Assembly: GCA_964384255.1 (NCBI GenBank)
Contig: CAYLKH010000001.1
Span: 1-64,000, forward strand
Origin: SIG469 sp964384255
GTDB taxonomy: Bacteria > Bacillota > Clostridia > Oscillospirales > Oscillospiraceae
Direction of reading: 5' to 3'
DNA length: 64,000 nucleotides
Part shown: positions 39,734 through 49,004 of the stretch, one piece after another
How positions within the stretch are numbered: the first letter of the stretch is position 1
Layout: each line of letters starts with the position of its first letter
The notes under the pieces: generated by a model
Seen by the model: the letters and a program-made list of their open reading frames with translations, nothing else
Databases searched by the model: none
Told to the model about the DNA's origin: nothing
Made by a program: the position numbers and the translations under genes

Positions 39734-41074
39734 CTATCTGGACATTATCCAGGTGTCTTTATACCCGCTGTGGCGGGATCCGTCGGCAGCGGTGTGGCTG
39801 AATTTGGTCAGACCGCCCATCCAGACCCGTATGCTGTCACAGTGGATAACAAAGGCGCGGTAATCGGCCTTGCAGGTAACTATCCGGGTACCGTCGGCAG
39901 ATAAGGCATCCATAGGAGCCAGATCGACAATATCCTGGGCAACATATCGGCGGGGTTCGGCGGCAAGCCGTGCCTTAAGGTCGCTGAGCTGGGATCTGGT
40001 AAGGCCGGAACCCATAATGGAGGTAACTGCCTTGGGACCGTTGACGTGCTTGACTATGAGCCGGTCGAGATTGTCGAAAATGTATTTGCGCTCGTCCTCG
40101 CGATAGGGCAGATAGGTGGGAGTGTTCTCCAGCAGAGGCTCTTCGCCGAGATAATAGCGTATAGCGTCGGGAATATAGCAGAACAGGCCCTTGTCATCGG
40201 CAACGCCCGAGCCGGGAGCGTTAATGATCGCGACCTTGCCCTTGCGATAGCATTCCATCAGGTGGGCAACGCCGGTTTTGGAGTTTACATCAAAGGCCAG
40301 AGGGTCGAGACTGTTGTCAGAAATGTGGCGGTGGATGACCGCGACCTTCTGGAATCCGCCGCCTTCGGCAGGCCGATAATAGACAGTATCGTCCATGACC
40401 GTCAGCTCTTTGGATGTGGCGCAGACAGCGCCGGTCAGCTCGGCCAGATAATTCAGCTCAAAGTGGGAAAAGCTGCCTTCCCCGGGAGAGAGGATGACCG
40501 TGATCCCGTCCTTATTGTCCATTCCGTTGGTGACATCGCGGTAAAGCCGGTTCAGCAGAATGTTGTAGCCGTTGTTGTCGCACAGATTATCCTCGGGATA
40601 AAGGTCGGGGCTTACAGATCGGGAAAGCTTTCGGGCAAATATGGGATAGGCGGCGCCGGAAGGAAGAGCAAGATGATCCTCCATAACGTACCATTTGCCG
40701 TCAGCCGCACAGGCCAGGTCAACGGCGGTGATATGGTTATAAAGGCTCTTGACAGGGGTGAAACCAACGCAGGGGATATGAAAATCAGAAGAGGAATAGA
40801 CAAAATCCTCGGGGATGACCCCGTCCTTGATTATCATCCTTTTGCCGTAAAGGTCGTTCAAAAGCAGGTTGATGGCGTTAACCCGCTGCATCAGGCCCCG
40901 TTCAAGACGGGTAAAACGGTCGCCGGGGATCACGTGGGGGATGGGGTCAAAGGGGGAAGACAGGATCTCGGTCTTTCCGTGACGAAGCAGGGCAAAGCCG
41001 GCATTGTTTTTGTCCATCCATGAATTGACCCTGTCCCGGGATCGAACCAGGCTTTGCATATTGGTGGTGTCCAT
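39734..41074 (-). CDS. Circularly permuted ATP-grasp ligase
   Basis: 446 residues, family of type-2 circularly permuted ATP-grasp proteins. Recognisable blocks: RHISDNSLDPLAF, NAPGSGVADDKGLFCYIPDAIRYYLGEEP (central), RLIVKHVNGPKAV and RRYVAQDIVDL. These enzymes are predicted to form an amide bond between a carboxylate and an amine in a peptide-type metabolite. Start ATG 41074 follows GGAGG; the TTG at 41092 overlaps that site. Its usual partners, transglutaminase and alpha-E, are represented only by the Ser-variant transglutaminase downstream. Confidence 0.9.
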   Translation of the reverse strand: MDTTNMQSLVRSRDRVNSWMDKNNAGFALLRHGKTEILSSPFDPIPHVIPGDRFTRLERGLMQRVNAINLLLNDLYGKRMIIKDGVIPEDFVYSSSDFHIPCVGFTPVKSLYNHITAVDLACAADGKWYVMEDHLALPSGAAYPIFARKLSRSVSPDLYPEDNLCDNNGYNILLNRLYRDVTNGMDNKDGITVILSPGEGSFSHFELNYLAELTGAVCATSKELTVMDDTVYYRPAEGGGFQKVAVIHRHISDNSLDPLAFDVNSKTGVAHLMECYRKGKVAIINAPGSGVADDKGLFCYIPDAIRYYLGEEPLLENTPTYLPYREDERKYIFDNLDRLIVKHVNGPKAVTSIMGSGLTRSQLSDLKARLAAEPRRYVAQDIVDLAPMDALSADGTRIVTCKADYRAFVIHCDSIRVWMGGLTKFSHTAADGSRHSGYKDTWIMSR

Positions 41075-41103
41075 AAGCGTTTCCTCCTTCAAAAAAAGTG
41101 CGG

Positions 41104-43383
41104 TCAGTCGATCAGCGCCGAAACGGCCCGGACATACAGCTGGTTGCTGTCGCTGAGCTGGACCGGTGTCATCAGGCTGCTGCCGGCTTCGATAAATGCG
41201 TCGTATAGCTCTATTATCCTTTCGGCCTGACTGGCCTCGAGAACGGTAACAGGCAGATAGTTCGATATGATGTCAAAATAATCGTTCCATGTCTGGCTGT
41301 CCGACCTGTTGCCCATGGCGCCAAATATGGCGCAGTCAAAGGCGCTGTCGTACATCTGCTTTTCCAGATAATATTGCAGCAATATGCTGCTTATGGAGTT
41401 GGAACGGACGGTCGAAAGCTCCTGGGCATACTGCCGGGCCTGATCGTCATAAGCGCCGGAGTCTGACCCCAGGCTGTTGTAAACATAAGAGATCTTGTAA
41501 TCGTTGTATTCAAAGGGGTCCGCTGACGCAGCTCTGCTCAGCGCGTGCATAAAGGAGCTGTAGCTGTATTGCGAGCGGTCTACCATATCTGCGGCCCACA
41601 GGTTGAGGCACACAAGGACGGTAAAAACTGCGTATATCCCGCCACAGCTCCATCCGAATACCTTTGACGCGGCTCCGGAGCATGGCCTGTCCCCGGCCCC
41701 GGCCATGGCAAACACGCCAAAGGCAAAGGGAAGATACACGGACATACTCATGGAAACCTCCATAACACTGTGTCCGATTATCATGAACAGGCAGGCTCCA
41801 AGGGCGGCTGACTGGGGTCCGGGATGCCTGACAAGGCTGACGATCAACAGAACAAGAACAGCCAGATAGGCGGCCAGCCCCAAAGCTCCGCAGTCGGTCA
41901 GCAGCTGGATATAGTGGTTGTGGACATATCTGGTTTCGTAATAATATGACTGGACCGAGCAGGCAGCGCTTTCGAAGCTGCCATAGCCGTTGCCCAGAAC
42001 GGGGCTTTGCAAAAACAGCTTAAGCCCGTCTTTAAAAAACACAGTTCGCTGGACAGCGTTCTGGCTTTTGAATATTCCCTGAAGCCGGTTGGCAATAAAG
42101 TCGGGCAGCAGCTTGTGATCCAGCTTGACACTGATGCTGCCGTCGACAACTACGCTTTCCAGCACAGAACCCTCCCTGGCCCACAGGACAAAATGCTGGA
42201 CCTGAGAACCTTCGGGAACGGTGAACCGGATGGTCTGCCCGTCCTCCATCCAGCAGGAAAGGCAGGACGATCTGGTGGCGGTCATTATTTCTCCGTCGGT
42301 CTGGCTGTAAACATTCAGCCCCAAAACGTCGCTGCAAGCTATGGTGACACTGTGCTCTCCCGGCGCGAGATACAGGCTCCGGCTGAAAGAACCGGTCTGG
42401 TCATAGCAATAAGCGCCGGATATGGAAAGGGCGGAGACGATGTATACGGCGGCGGCGGCCAGAGCAGCTCCCAGAATTATCAGGCTCCGGCGGCTGCTGG
42501 CAAAGAATGTAAGCAGCCTGCTGTGAAACAGCCGGAAAATGAGCAGGCTAAAACCGGCGGCTAAAAGCATCAGCAGAACAGGCACGGGAGAGGAGCCATT
42601 GTTGAAAAAAGGAAAAGCGCCAAAAGCAAAAACCGCCGCCGGCATAAAGAATTCGAGCATGGTCAGCAGCACGCTGCCCCGGTCTTTGCCGCTGAGCAGC
42701 AGATAAATCAGACAGGACAGGGCGAAAAACGCTGTTGCGCCGAGACTGAATGCAAGAACGAAGCAAAAGGTGCTGAAGCTCAGGGCCACGGCGCAGGGGC
42801 CAGCAAGGCTGCTTTCGCCGGAGGATATAAGGTGGATCGACAGAAGGATGCCTATAGCCAGAGCCGAAGCAAGAACATTGGGGTTTCCGAAAACGCCGGT
42901 GAGCCGCGTACCTTCCTCAAAACCGGTGCTGGTTGCGGTAAGACCGGTCAGGACGTTGAACAGTGGGCGAAGACAGGCGGTGCAGCCCAGCTCAACGCTG
43001 AAAAAGGCGAATACAGCTGCCATTATGCTGAGTATAAAGGCGCAGCGCGTTATTGCCCGCTTTCTGTCGCCGCTGGAAATAACGGCCAGAAATACGCAAA
43101 AGGCCATCAAAAGTTTTGAAAACTCTTTGAGAAAGAATTTACCGCTGATGGCGCTCAGCCCGGAAAGGGCAGAAACTGCCAGAAAAATCCCCATCGCCGC
43201 CGCTGCCGGAGAAAGCAGCAGCCTGCCCCGGCGGAGGATACATAAAGCAACAGCGGCCAGACAGAGGACAAAAACCATCGCCCTGTAATGAACGCCGTAA
43301 AACATCAGGCATAGAAGGGCCAGCATTATGGCGCACAAAACCAGCAGCGGAGCAGCCGCCTCAGTCTTTTTTGTGCCGGTCAT
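41104..43383 (-). CDS. O-antigen-ligase-like multi-spanning membrane protein
   Basis: 759 residues with about 12 predicted helices. A long extracytoplasmic insert lies near residues 325-430 and a soluble C-terminal part of about 170 residues carries TPR-like helical content. The Wzy_C core is near VLGNGYGSFESAACSVQ and THNHY-like VHNHYIQLLTDCGALGL. It would ligate or polymerise undecaprenyl-linked glycan outside the membrane. It is second in a four-gene minus-strand operon with the sugar transferase upstream (12 nt). Confidence 0.9.
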   Translation of the reverse strand: MTGTKKTEAAAPLLVLCAIMLALLCLMFYGVHYRAMVFVLCLAAVALCILRRGRLLLSPAAAAMGIFLAVSALSGLSAISGKFFLKEFSKLLMAFCVFLAVISSGDRKRAITRCAFILSIMAAVFAFFSVELGCTACLRPLFNVLTGLTATSTGFEEGTRLTGVFGNPNVLASALAIGILLSIHLISSGESSLAGPCAVALSFSTFCFVLAFSLGATAFFALSCLIYLLLSGKDRGSVLLTMLEFFMPAAVFAFGAFPFFNNGSSPVPVLLMLLAAGFSLLIFRLFHSRLLTFFASSRRSLIILGAALAAAAVYIVSALSISGAYCYDQTGSFSRSLYLAPGEHSVTIACSDVLGLNVYSQTDGEIMTATRSSCLSCWMEDGQTIRFTVPEGSQVQHFVLWAREGSVLESVVVDGSISVKLDHKLLPDFIANRLQGIFKSQNAVQRTVFFKDGLKLFLQSPVLGNGYGSFESAACSVQSYYYETRYVHNHYIQLLTDCGALGLAAYLAVLVLLIVSLVRHPGPQSAALGACLFMIIGHSVMEVSMSMSVYLPFAFGVFAMAGAGDRPCSGAASKVFGWSCGGIYAVFTVLVCLNLWAADMVDRSQYSYSSFMHALSRAASADPFEYNDYKISYVYNSLGSDSGAYDDQARQYAQELSTVRSNSISSILLQYYLEKQMYDSAFDCAIFGAMGNRSDSQTWNDYFDIISNYLPVTVLEASQAERIIELYDAFIEAGSSLMTPVQLSDSNQLYVRAVSALID

Positions 43384-43395
43384 GCCAAAGCCTCC

Positions 43396-44778
43396 TTACC
43401 CGATTTTTTCTGAATTTACAAATCCCCTGAATACTGTCAGTATAAGGATCTTGATATCCAGCAGCAGGGACCAGTTTTCGATATAGAATATGTCGTGCCG
43501 TATGCGTTCGGGGATAGAGGTGTCGCCCCGGAACCCGCAGACCTGAGCCCAGCCGGTTATACCCGGCCGAACCTGATGCTTGACCATATACAGGGGTACG
43601 CTTTCTTTAAACTGGTCTACAAAATGGGGAAGCTCAGGACGGGGACCCACCAGACTCATATCGCCCTTGAGAACGTTGAAAAGCTGGGGCAGTTCGTCGA
43701 TAGAGAATTTGCGGATAAAGGAGCCGAACCGGGTTTTCCTGGGGTCGGTGTCGGTGGTCCAGCCGGAGTTCTCGGCGGCGTTGACCCGCATGGAGCGGAA
43801 TTTGTACATGGTAAAGTTTTTCTTGTTGCGTCCGACCCTGACCTGCCTGAAGATGACCGGCCCCGGAGAGGTGAGCTTGACACCCACAGCGGTAATGAGC
43901 ATAATGGGCGACAGCAGGATCAGGGCACACAGGGAACCAAAAATGTCCATCACCCGTTTCAGAAAGGCGTTGGCCATATTGTCCAGCGGAATGCGACGGA
44001 TATTGATAAGCTGGATCCCGCCGACCTCGTCGATATAAGGGTGGGCAGGCATGTATTCGAAGTAAAACGGGATAAGCGACAGCTTGGTGCCGCTTTTTTC
44101 GCAGGCAGAGATTATGTCTCTGATCCTGTCCAGCTGGGATGCGTCCAGGGCGGCAATGACCTCGTCAAAATTGTTGCTGTCCAGCAGAGACTCAAGCTGG
44201 TCAAAGCCGCAGAGCCTTTTGATGCCGGAAGGAGGAGCGCCGTCGGTCACGCAGCCAACGATGGAAAAGCCAAGAGAGCTGTCGCTGTCGATAGCGGCGC
44301 GATATTTTTCGGCGGCGTGGCCGGAGCCTACCAGAAGCACGTGCTTGAGGTTATAGCCCTGGCTGCGATAGGTACGGAGGATCCTCCGCAGAGCCAGCCG
44401 CTTCAGCCCCACCAGAACCGTTGAGCAGATGTAGTAAAAAATCAGGACCCAGCGGGAAATGTGGACATCCTTGACAACGAACAGCCAGACCATATACAGC
44501 AGGGTGACGGCGGCGTTGGCGGCCAGCAGCTTTTCAAGCTCTTTATAAAATCGGACCGATCGGAAGGATTCGTAAAGCCCCAGCAGGGCATAAACCAGCA
44601 AAAATACAGGGACCAGAAACAATGCGGCCCAAAGGTAGTGGGACAGGACCATATGGCTTGGGTCGCCGGTCAGTATCTTGAATCGGAGAGCATAGGCGGG
44701 GATGACGGATATGTAAACGATGACCGCGTCGCTGACGACGTTAAGCATATTCAAAACCCGCTGGTTTTCCTTTATCAA
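43396..44778 (-). CDS. Undecaprenyl-phosphate sugar phosphotransferase (WcaJ/CpsE-like)
   Basis: 460 residues. About five helices (1-130), a CoA-binding-like domain (about 140-250) and the bacterial sugar transferase domain with KRVMDIFGSLCALILLSP, FRQVRVGRNKKNFTMYKFRSM and DELPQLFNVLKGDMSLVGPRPE. It starts glycan assembly by moving sugar-1-phosphate to undecaprenyl phosphate. TTG start with GGAGG 7 nt upstream. First gene of the glycan/ligation operon. Confidence 0.94.
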   Translation of the reverse strand: MIKENQRVLNMLNVVSDAVIVYISVIPAYALRFKILTGDPSHMVLSHYLWAALFLVPVFLLVYALLGLYESFRSVRFYKELEKLLAANAAVTLLYMVWLFVVKDVHISRWVLIFYYICSTVLVGLKRLALRRILRTYRSQGYNLKHVLLVGSGHAAEKYRAAIDSDSSLGFSIVGCVTDGAPPSGIKRLCGFDQLESLLDSNNFDEVIAALDASQLDRIRDIISACEKSGTKLSLIPFYFEYMPAHPYIDEVGGIQLINIRRIPLDNMANAFLKRVMDIFGSLCALILLSPIMLITAVGVKLTSPGPVIFRQVRVGRNKKNFTMYKFRSMRVNAAENSGWTTDTDPRKTRFGSFIRKFSIDELPQLFNVLKGDMSLVGPRPELPHFVDQFKESVPLYMVKHQVRPGITGWAQVCGFRGDTSIPERIRHDIFYIENWSLLLDIKILILTVFRGFVNSEKIG

Positions 44779-44792
44779 GACTTCACCTCCAT

Positions 44793-44902
44793 GTCAGGGG
44801 TTGCGGATCAGTAATTAGTGCGGGCAGTGCCTGCGGCATGACCTAATCAGGAGACGGGGCAGGAAATCGGTTTTGCCCAATAACTGACCCCTGATAACTA
44901 AC
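44793..44902. repeat. Dispersed intergenic repeat, copy K (short)
   Basis: TCAGGGGTTGCGGATCAGTAA and AACTGACCCCTGATAACT flank 'gtgcctgcggcatg'. Confidence 0.6.
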
Positions 44903-44985
44903 TCATATAACCTACCCATTATATCATATACACATGACAGTTTGCTAGACCAAAATGCGGTCAGGCAGCGGTTTTAATATTAAAT

Positions 44986-45024
44986 AACGCTGCCGATTTC
45001 CAGATGATGGAAACCGGCAGCGTT
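44986..45024 (-). terminator. Hairpin downstream of galE
   Basis: AACGCTGCCG and CGGCAGCGTT with an inner TTTCC / GGAAA pairing; on the minus strand it follows the P2 hairpin and is a likely galE terminator. Confidence 0.6.
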
Positions 45025-45028
45025 TCAG

Positions 45029-45061
45029 CGTGTCAAAATGATCCGCTGGACTATTTTGACA
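45029..45061. repeat. 35-nt hairpin repeat, copy P2
   Basis: CGTGTCAAAATGATCC / GGACTATTTTGACA; two differences disrupt perfect pairing compared with the other copies. Confidence 0.75.
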
Positions 45062-45081
45062 GCCTCGATATGATATGACTA

Positions 45082-45120
45082 TTGGTTATCTGACAACTAA
45101 CTACTGATAACTAATCCCTG
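45082..45120. repeat. Repeat arm ending galE (copy L)
   Basis: GGTTATCTGACAACTAACTA then CTGATAACTAATCCCTG. The galE stop TAG (45111-45113) lies in this arm. Confidence 0.6.
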
Positions 45121-46124
45121 TCGACATATCCTTCCGGGTTTTTTATCTGCCAGTTCCAGGTGTCGCGGCACATATCTTCGATGGTCCTTTCTGCCTTCCA
45201 TCCAAGAACACGCTGAGCCTTGGAGGGGTCGGCCAGAATAACGTCGATATCCCCGGGCCGCCTGGGGCCGATCCGGCACGGGATGTGGATACCGGTAGCT
45301 TTTTCAAATGCGGCTACCAGCTCAAGCACCGTGGTGCCTTCGCCGGTACCCAGATTGATGGCGTCGCACCCGGGCTTCATCTGCTCCATGGCCATAACAT
45401 GGCCACGGGCCAGATCCATAATGTGCAGATAATCCCTCAGCCCGGTGCCGTCACGGGTGTCGTAATCGGTGCCATATACGTTGAGGTATGGCCGACGACC
45501 GATGGCGACCTGGGTGATATATGGCATCAGGTTCCCCGGTACGCCGGAGGGGTCTTCCCCAATCAGCCCGCTTTCGTGGGCGCCGATGGGATTGAAGTAG
45601 CGCAGCAGAACAGCGTCGATAAGTCCGGCGTCGCAGGCATCGGATATTATCTGCTCCATCATCTGCTTGCTCCTGCCATAGGGGTGAGAAGGCTGAGAAA
45701 GCTTCATAGTCTCGATAAAGGGAGCGGGCAGCTGGCTGCCATAGACCGTGGCAGAGGAGCTGAAAACAAAGCTCCGGCAGCCGTGAGCAGCCATGGACTC
45801 CATGACCGTTATGGCTCCGCCAATGTTGTTGCGGTAATATTCCAGCGGATGAGCCACAGAGGCCGGTACGGATTTAAGGGCGGCAAAGTGGATAACGGCG
45901 GTTATTTCGTTTTCGTCAAAAACAGTATCTACGGCTACGGGGTCAGTGATGTCGATCTTATACAGCTTTGGCGAGACTCCGGTTATCCGGGCGATGCGCT
46001 GGGCGACGATATCCGAGCTGTTGCGAAGGTCGTCTGCCAGAATAACGTCGTATCCCGAGTTTATCAGTTCAACGGCGGTGTGGGAGCCGATGTATCCGCA
46101 ACCGCCAGTAAGCAAAACAGACAT
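45111..46124 (-). CDS. galE: UDP-glucose 4-epimerase
   Basis: 337 residues. NAD-binding GGCGYIGSH (6-14), catalytic S/Y/K set with SSATVYG and the YGRSK motif (YxxxK), and a C-terminal RRPGDIDVILADPSKA substrate segment. It interconverts UDP-glucose and UDP-galactose to supply the glycan genes nearby. Start ATG 46124 with AAAGGA upstream; 107 nt separate it from the serine hydrolase stop. Its final residues and stop run into a repeat arm. Confidence 0.95.
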   Translation of the reverse strand: MSVLLTGGCGYIGSHTAVELINSGYDVILADDLRNSSDIVAQRIARITGVSPKLYKIDITDPVAVDTVFDENEITAVIHFAALKSVPASVAHPLEYYRNNIGGAITVMESMAAHGCRSFVFSSSATVYGSQLPAPFIETMKLSQPSHPYGRSKQMMEQIISDACDAGLIDAVLLRYFNPIGAHESGLIGEDPSGVPGNLMPYITQVAIGRRPYLNVYGTDYDTRDGTGLRDYLHIMDLARGHVMAMEQMKPGCDAINLGTGEGTTVLELVAAFEKATGIHIPCRIGPRRPGDIDVILADPSKAQRVLGWKAERTIEDMCRDTWNWQIKNPEGYVDRD

Positions 46125-46230
46125 GGTAAAGGTCCTTTCGTTGTTTATAAGGTGATATCGACAAAAAGTACGGTCGGGGGAGCTTTTGCCCCTGATGCGG
46201 TCATCGTTCACCTGAGTGGATAAGGCAGAC

Positions 46231-47982
46231 CTATTTGCCGGGAGTTCCGGTTATCACAGGTTCCAGCACCTGCTGGATCTTATAGTGCAGATAGCTGGGG
46301 TCGGCCCTGGTGGTAAGCTGCTCGATTATGCGCTTTTTTGAAGCGGATTCAAGAAAATTGTCAATGCTGTAAAACAGATATTGCTTACCGGGCCGCTCGG
46401 TAAAGGCGGCTTCCACAGAACCGTCATCAGAAAAATACAGCTTGACAGTCCGGTCGGAAACGGTCTCGCAGAAGGCTATGTCCAGTATAAGGACCAGACG
46501 GCCGTTTTCGTCGGTGGCGAATCTGCCCATACAGCCGACGATATATGGCTCGCCATGGCAGACGATAGTGCTGTATTCCGGAGCGAAAAAGCCGACCGAT
46601 ACCCGGTGAGTTTCGTCAGCTTCGGCAAACTCGGCGGTCAGGCTGTATTTACTGCCGGAAAAGCTGAGGGAACGCAGACCCCTGGTATAGTTGTTTTGAA
46701 GCGCCTGGGAAAACAGCGGGAGCAATCCCACCGAAGATGCGTCAGTCCTGGAAAAACGCCAGCTTCTGCCCCACAGGCGGGACAGCTGCTTTTTGAGCTT
46801 GAGCCGCTGAGAGAATGAATATGCCGCCGTTTTCCGGCTGAGATAAAGGGAGGATTCAAGGTCCCGGAGATTTTTAAGCTCCAGCGGGTCCTCGGCCAGC
46901 TTATCCCCGGGCGCATACTCGGGGCCGAAATATTTTCTGGTGATGGTAAAAAAGTTGCTTTGCTGGAAAAGCTCGTCGTTTCCCGCGTTGGAAACGATTA
47001 TCACGCCGGTGTCTTTATATCCTATAACGTTTTGGCCAAACATACCGTTGAACAGAAAACTGTTCTGGTTGCGGCCTACCCAGATCTGGTAGCCGTAGTT
47101 AAAGTCACCGCAGCTTTCCGGGACGGTGATCTTGAACGAGGTGGCCTGTTGGATAAATTCCTCTGATATCAGCTGCTTCCCGTTCCACCGGCCGCCGTTC
47201 AGGACCAGCTGACCCAGCTTGGCGGCATCTTCGGCGTGGATATACAGGCCCCATCCGCCCTTGGATATGCCGGTGGGTGAGCGCTCCCAGTGGTGAGCGG
47301 TTATGCCCAGCGGCTCCCACAGACGGGGAGCAAGATAGTCGTCAATGTCCATGCCCGCAAGCTCTTTGACTATGCAGGAGAGCATATAGGTGTTCATGCT
47401 GTTATAAGAGAATCTGCTCCCGGTTTCAAAAAGCGAAACGGATTCAAGATAGGCCGCCTGCCAGTCTTCCTCGCTGACAGAACCGGCTTCGTTGAAGGCA
47501 ACTCCCGTAGACATGGTCAGCAGATGGCGGACAGTGAAGGATGCTTTCAGCAGCCTGAGTATGCCGCTTCGCATATTGAAAATATCCACCAGCCGGTCGT
47601 CCAGAGAGAGCTTGCCTTCGTCTATGAGCATACCTATAGCCAGAACGGTCACGCTTTTGGACATGGAATAGCAGATGTGCCAGAGGTCCTTCCGCCGGGG
47701 ACCGAACCAGCCCTCGGAGATAACGTGGCCGTTTCTGAGGACAAGGATATCGTGCATATCCAGGCTGGCGTCAGAATTCAGCTCGGAAAGATACTGGCGG
47801 AGGTAGGCAGAGCTTATTCCCTGGGCCTCCGGCGAGCTGCGGGGAAAGGGCTGGGATATGGAGCAGCCCTCGTCGCAGGCGATTTTTTGGGGATAATATG
47901 GGATAACGGCCTCGGTGCTGACCTTGTGGTCGAATATTCGGGCCAGAAGCTTGATGGCGTTACTGTGATTTTTTAGTTCCAT
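46231..47982 (-). CDS. Beta-lactamase-family serine hydrolase
   Basis: 583 residues. Class C/esterase fold in the first two thirds: SxxK as SMSKS around residue 128, a Tyr motif in RFSYNSMNTYML and a HxG-like GIxVSNAGND segment. The C-terminal 200 residues form an extra beta-rich domain of unknown type. There is no signal peptide, so it is cytoplasmic or non-classically exported. Likely an esterase or peptidase. ATG 47982 follows AAGGAGG by 7 nt and overlaps the membrane-protein gene by 23 nt. Confidence 0.9.
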   Translation of the reverse strand: MELKNHSNAIKLLARIFDHKVSTEAVIPYYPQKIACDEGCSISQPFPRSSPEAQGISSAYLRQYLSELNSDASLDMHDILVLRNGHVISEGWFGPRRKDLWHICYSMSKSVTVLAIGMLIDEGKLSLDDRLVDIFNMRSGILRLLKASFTVRHLLTMSTGVAFNEAGSVSEEDWQAAYLESVSLFETGSRFSYNSMNTYMLSCIVKELAGMDIDDYLAPRLWEPLGITAHHWERSPTGISKGGWGLYIHAEDAAKLGQLVLNGGRWNGKQLISEEFIQQATSFKITVPESCGDFNYGYQIWVGRNQNSFLFNGMFGQNVIGYKDTGVIIVSNAGNDELFQQSNFFTITRKYFGPEYAPGDKLAEDPLELKNLRDLESSLYLSRKTAAYSFSQRLKLKKQLSRLWGRSWRFSRTDASSVGLLPLFSQALQNNYTRGLRSLSFSGSKYSLTAEFAEADETHRVSVGFFAPEYSTIVCHGEPYIVGCMGRFATDENGRLVLILDIAFCETVSDRTVKLYFSDDGSVEAAFTERPGKQYLFYSIDNFLESASKKRIIEQLTTRADPSYLHYKIQQVLEPVITGTPGK

Positions 47983-48736
47983 TTTTGCTCCTCCTTGGGG
48001 AAATATCAGGAACAGATTGGGTCCGGAGCTTTTCTCCATAAGCCCTCAGATGCTCGATAAAGGGTGTGTTGGTGTGCATGGTGAGGAAAAAACGGGCTTT
48101 CTCGTGGCTGAGCTTTCGGGCGATACGGATATGCTCCCGCAGATCTTCGTAGATGACCGTAAGCTCCTGCTCCCGTGCATAGCGGCGGATGGTGGGCAAA
48201 AGCTTTGCCGAGTAGGAAACGTCGATAATAAAAACGCCCATGTACAGTCCCACGAAAAACGAGAACGCCAGATTGTTTGACAGCCAGATAAGGGCATCCA
48301 TAATGTGGGGATGGATAAGGAAATAATAGATGGCCGAAAGAATATACCAGTATACTGTGAACCGGAAACAGATTATGCCCTTAATGTTCCACCGGAGGTT
48401 TGAATAATCCCAAAGACGGACATTGAGAAATCTTATGCAGAAAAGCCCCGTCAGATATTCAACGGCGGTTATGCAAAGGGCCATGATGGCGAACAATACG
48501 GTCTTTTTCAGCCAGGACCCATCGATCCCGATAACGGATTCAAGCCCCGCCAGAAGGAAAAGGATAAGCAGGCTGAAACCATAAAGCGGCAGACACGGCC
48601 CCACAAGAAAGCCGGGGTTTACCCAGTTGTGTTCGGGGTTCGAGCCGGAAAAGAATTTGCGAAAAAGGACTTCGATCCCCCACCCGACGGTGCTGCCGAT
48701 AGCGAACAAAAAAGCCAGAATCAGGAAAAACGGCAA
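47960..48736 (-). CDS. CmpB-type putative ABC-transporter membrane protein
   Basis: About 258 residues with six helices (about 5-25, 50-68, 80-105, 120-145, 155-180) and a basic C-terminal tail. It resembles PF06541 (putative type IV ABC-transporter membrane proteins). The RYxxxxWDYSN-type signature reads VRLWDYSNLRWNIKGIICFRF. The best start is TTG 48736 (7 nt after GGGAGG); the GTG at 48745 lies inside the ribosome site. Function unknown; coupled to the serine hydrolase. Confidence 0.85.
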   Translation of the reverse strand: MPFFLILAFLFAIGSTVGWGIEVLFRKFFSGSNPEHNWVNPGFLVGPCLPLYGFSLLILFLLAGLESVIGIDGSWLKKTVLFAIMALCITAVEYLTGLFCIRFLNVRLWDYSNLRWNIKGIICFRFTVYWYILSAIYYFLIHPHIMDALIWLSNNLAFSFFVGLYMGVFIIDVSYSAKLLPTIRRYAREQELTVIYEDLREHIRIARKLSHEKARFFLTMHTNTPFIEHLRAYGEKLRTQSVPDISPRRSKNGTKKSQ

Positions 48737-48843
48737 ATGTGGCACCTCCCTAAGTTTATGGTAGGGAAATTATAGCACGAAGCCGAACATCTTGGCAAGA
48801 GGGGCAGACTCTCCAAAGGCTGTAATAAATGAAGCAGATATCC

Positions 48844-48888
48844 CATATGCTCCCCATAGCGCAGCGTCTGCACCATGGGGAGCATATG
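48844..48888. other. Long hairpin in the 48.74-49.0 kb spacer
   Basis: CATATGCTCCCCAT / ATGGGGAGCATATG, 14-bp perfect arms, with an inner CAG / CTG pairing. No coding region around it. Confidence 0.7.
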
Positions 48889-48961
48889 AGGTCACGGAGC
48901 ATTATCCAGGCGCAGCCAAAGACAGACAGCTGCCCCAGCGGATAGAACGAACTTTACTGAA

Positions 48962-49001
48962 AACCTGAATCCAAAGACCTCCCGGCCTTTGGATTCAGGT
49001 T
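48962..49001 (-). terminator. Terminator of the MATE gene
   Basis: AACCTGAATCCAAAG / CTTTGGATTCAGGTT, 15-bp arms, followed by TTTC on the minus strand. Confidence 0.75.
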
Positions 49002-49004
49002 GTG

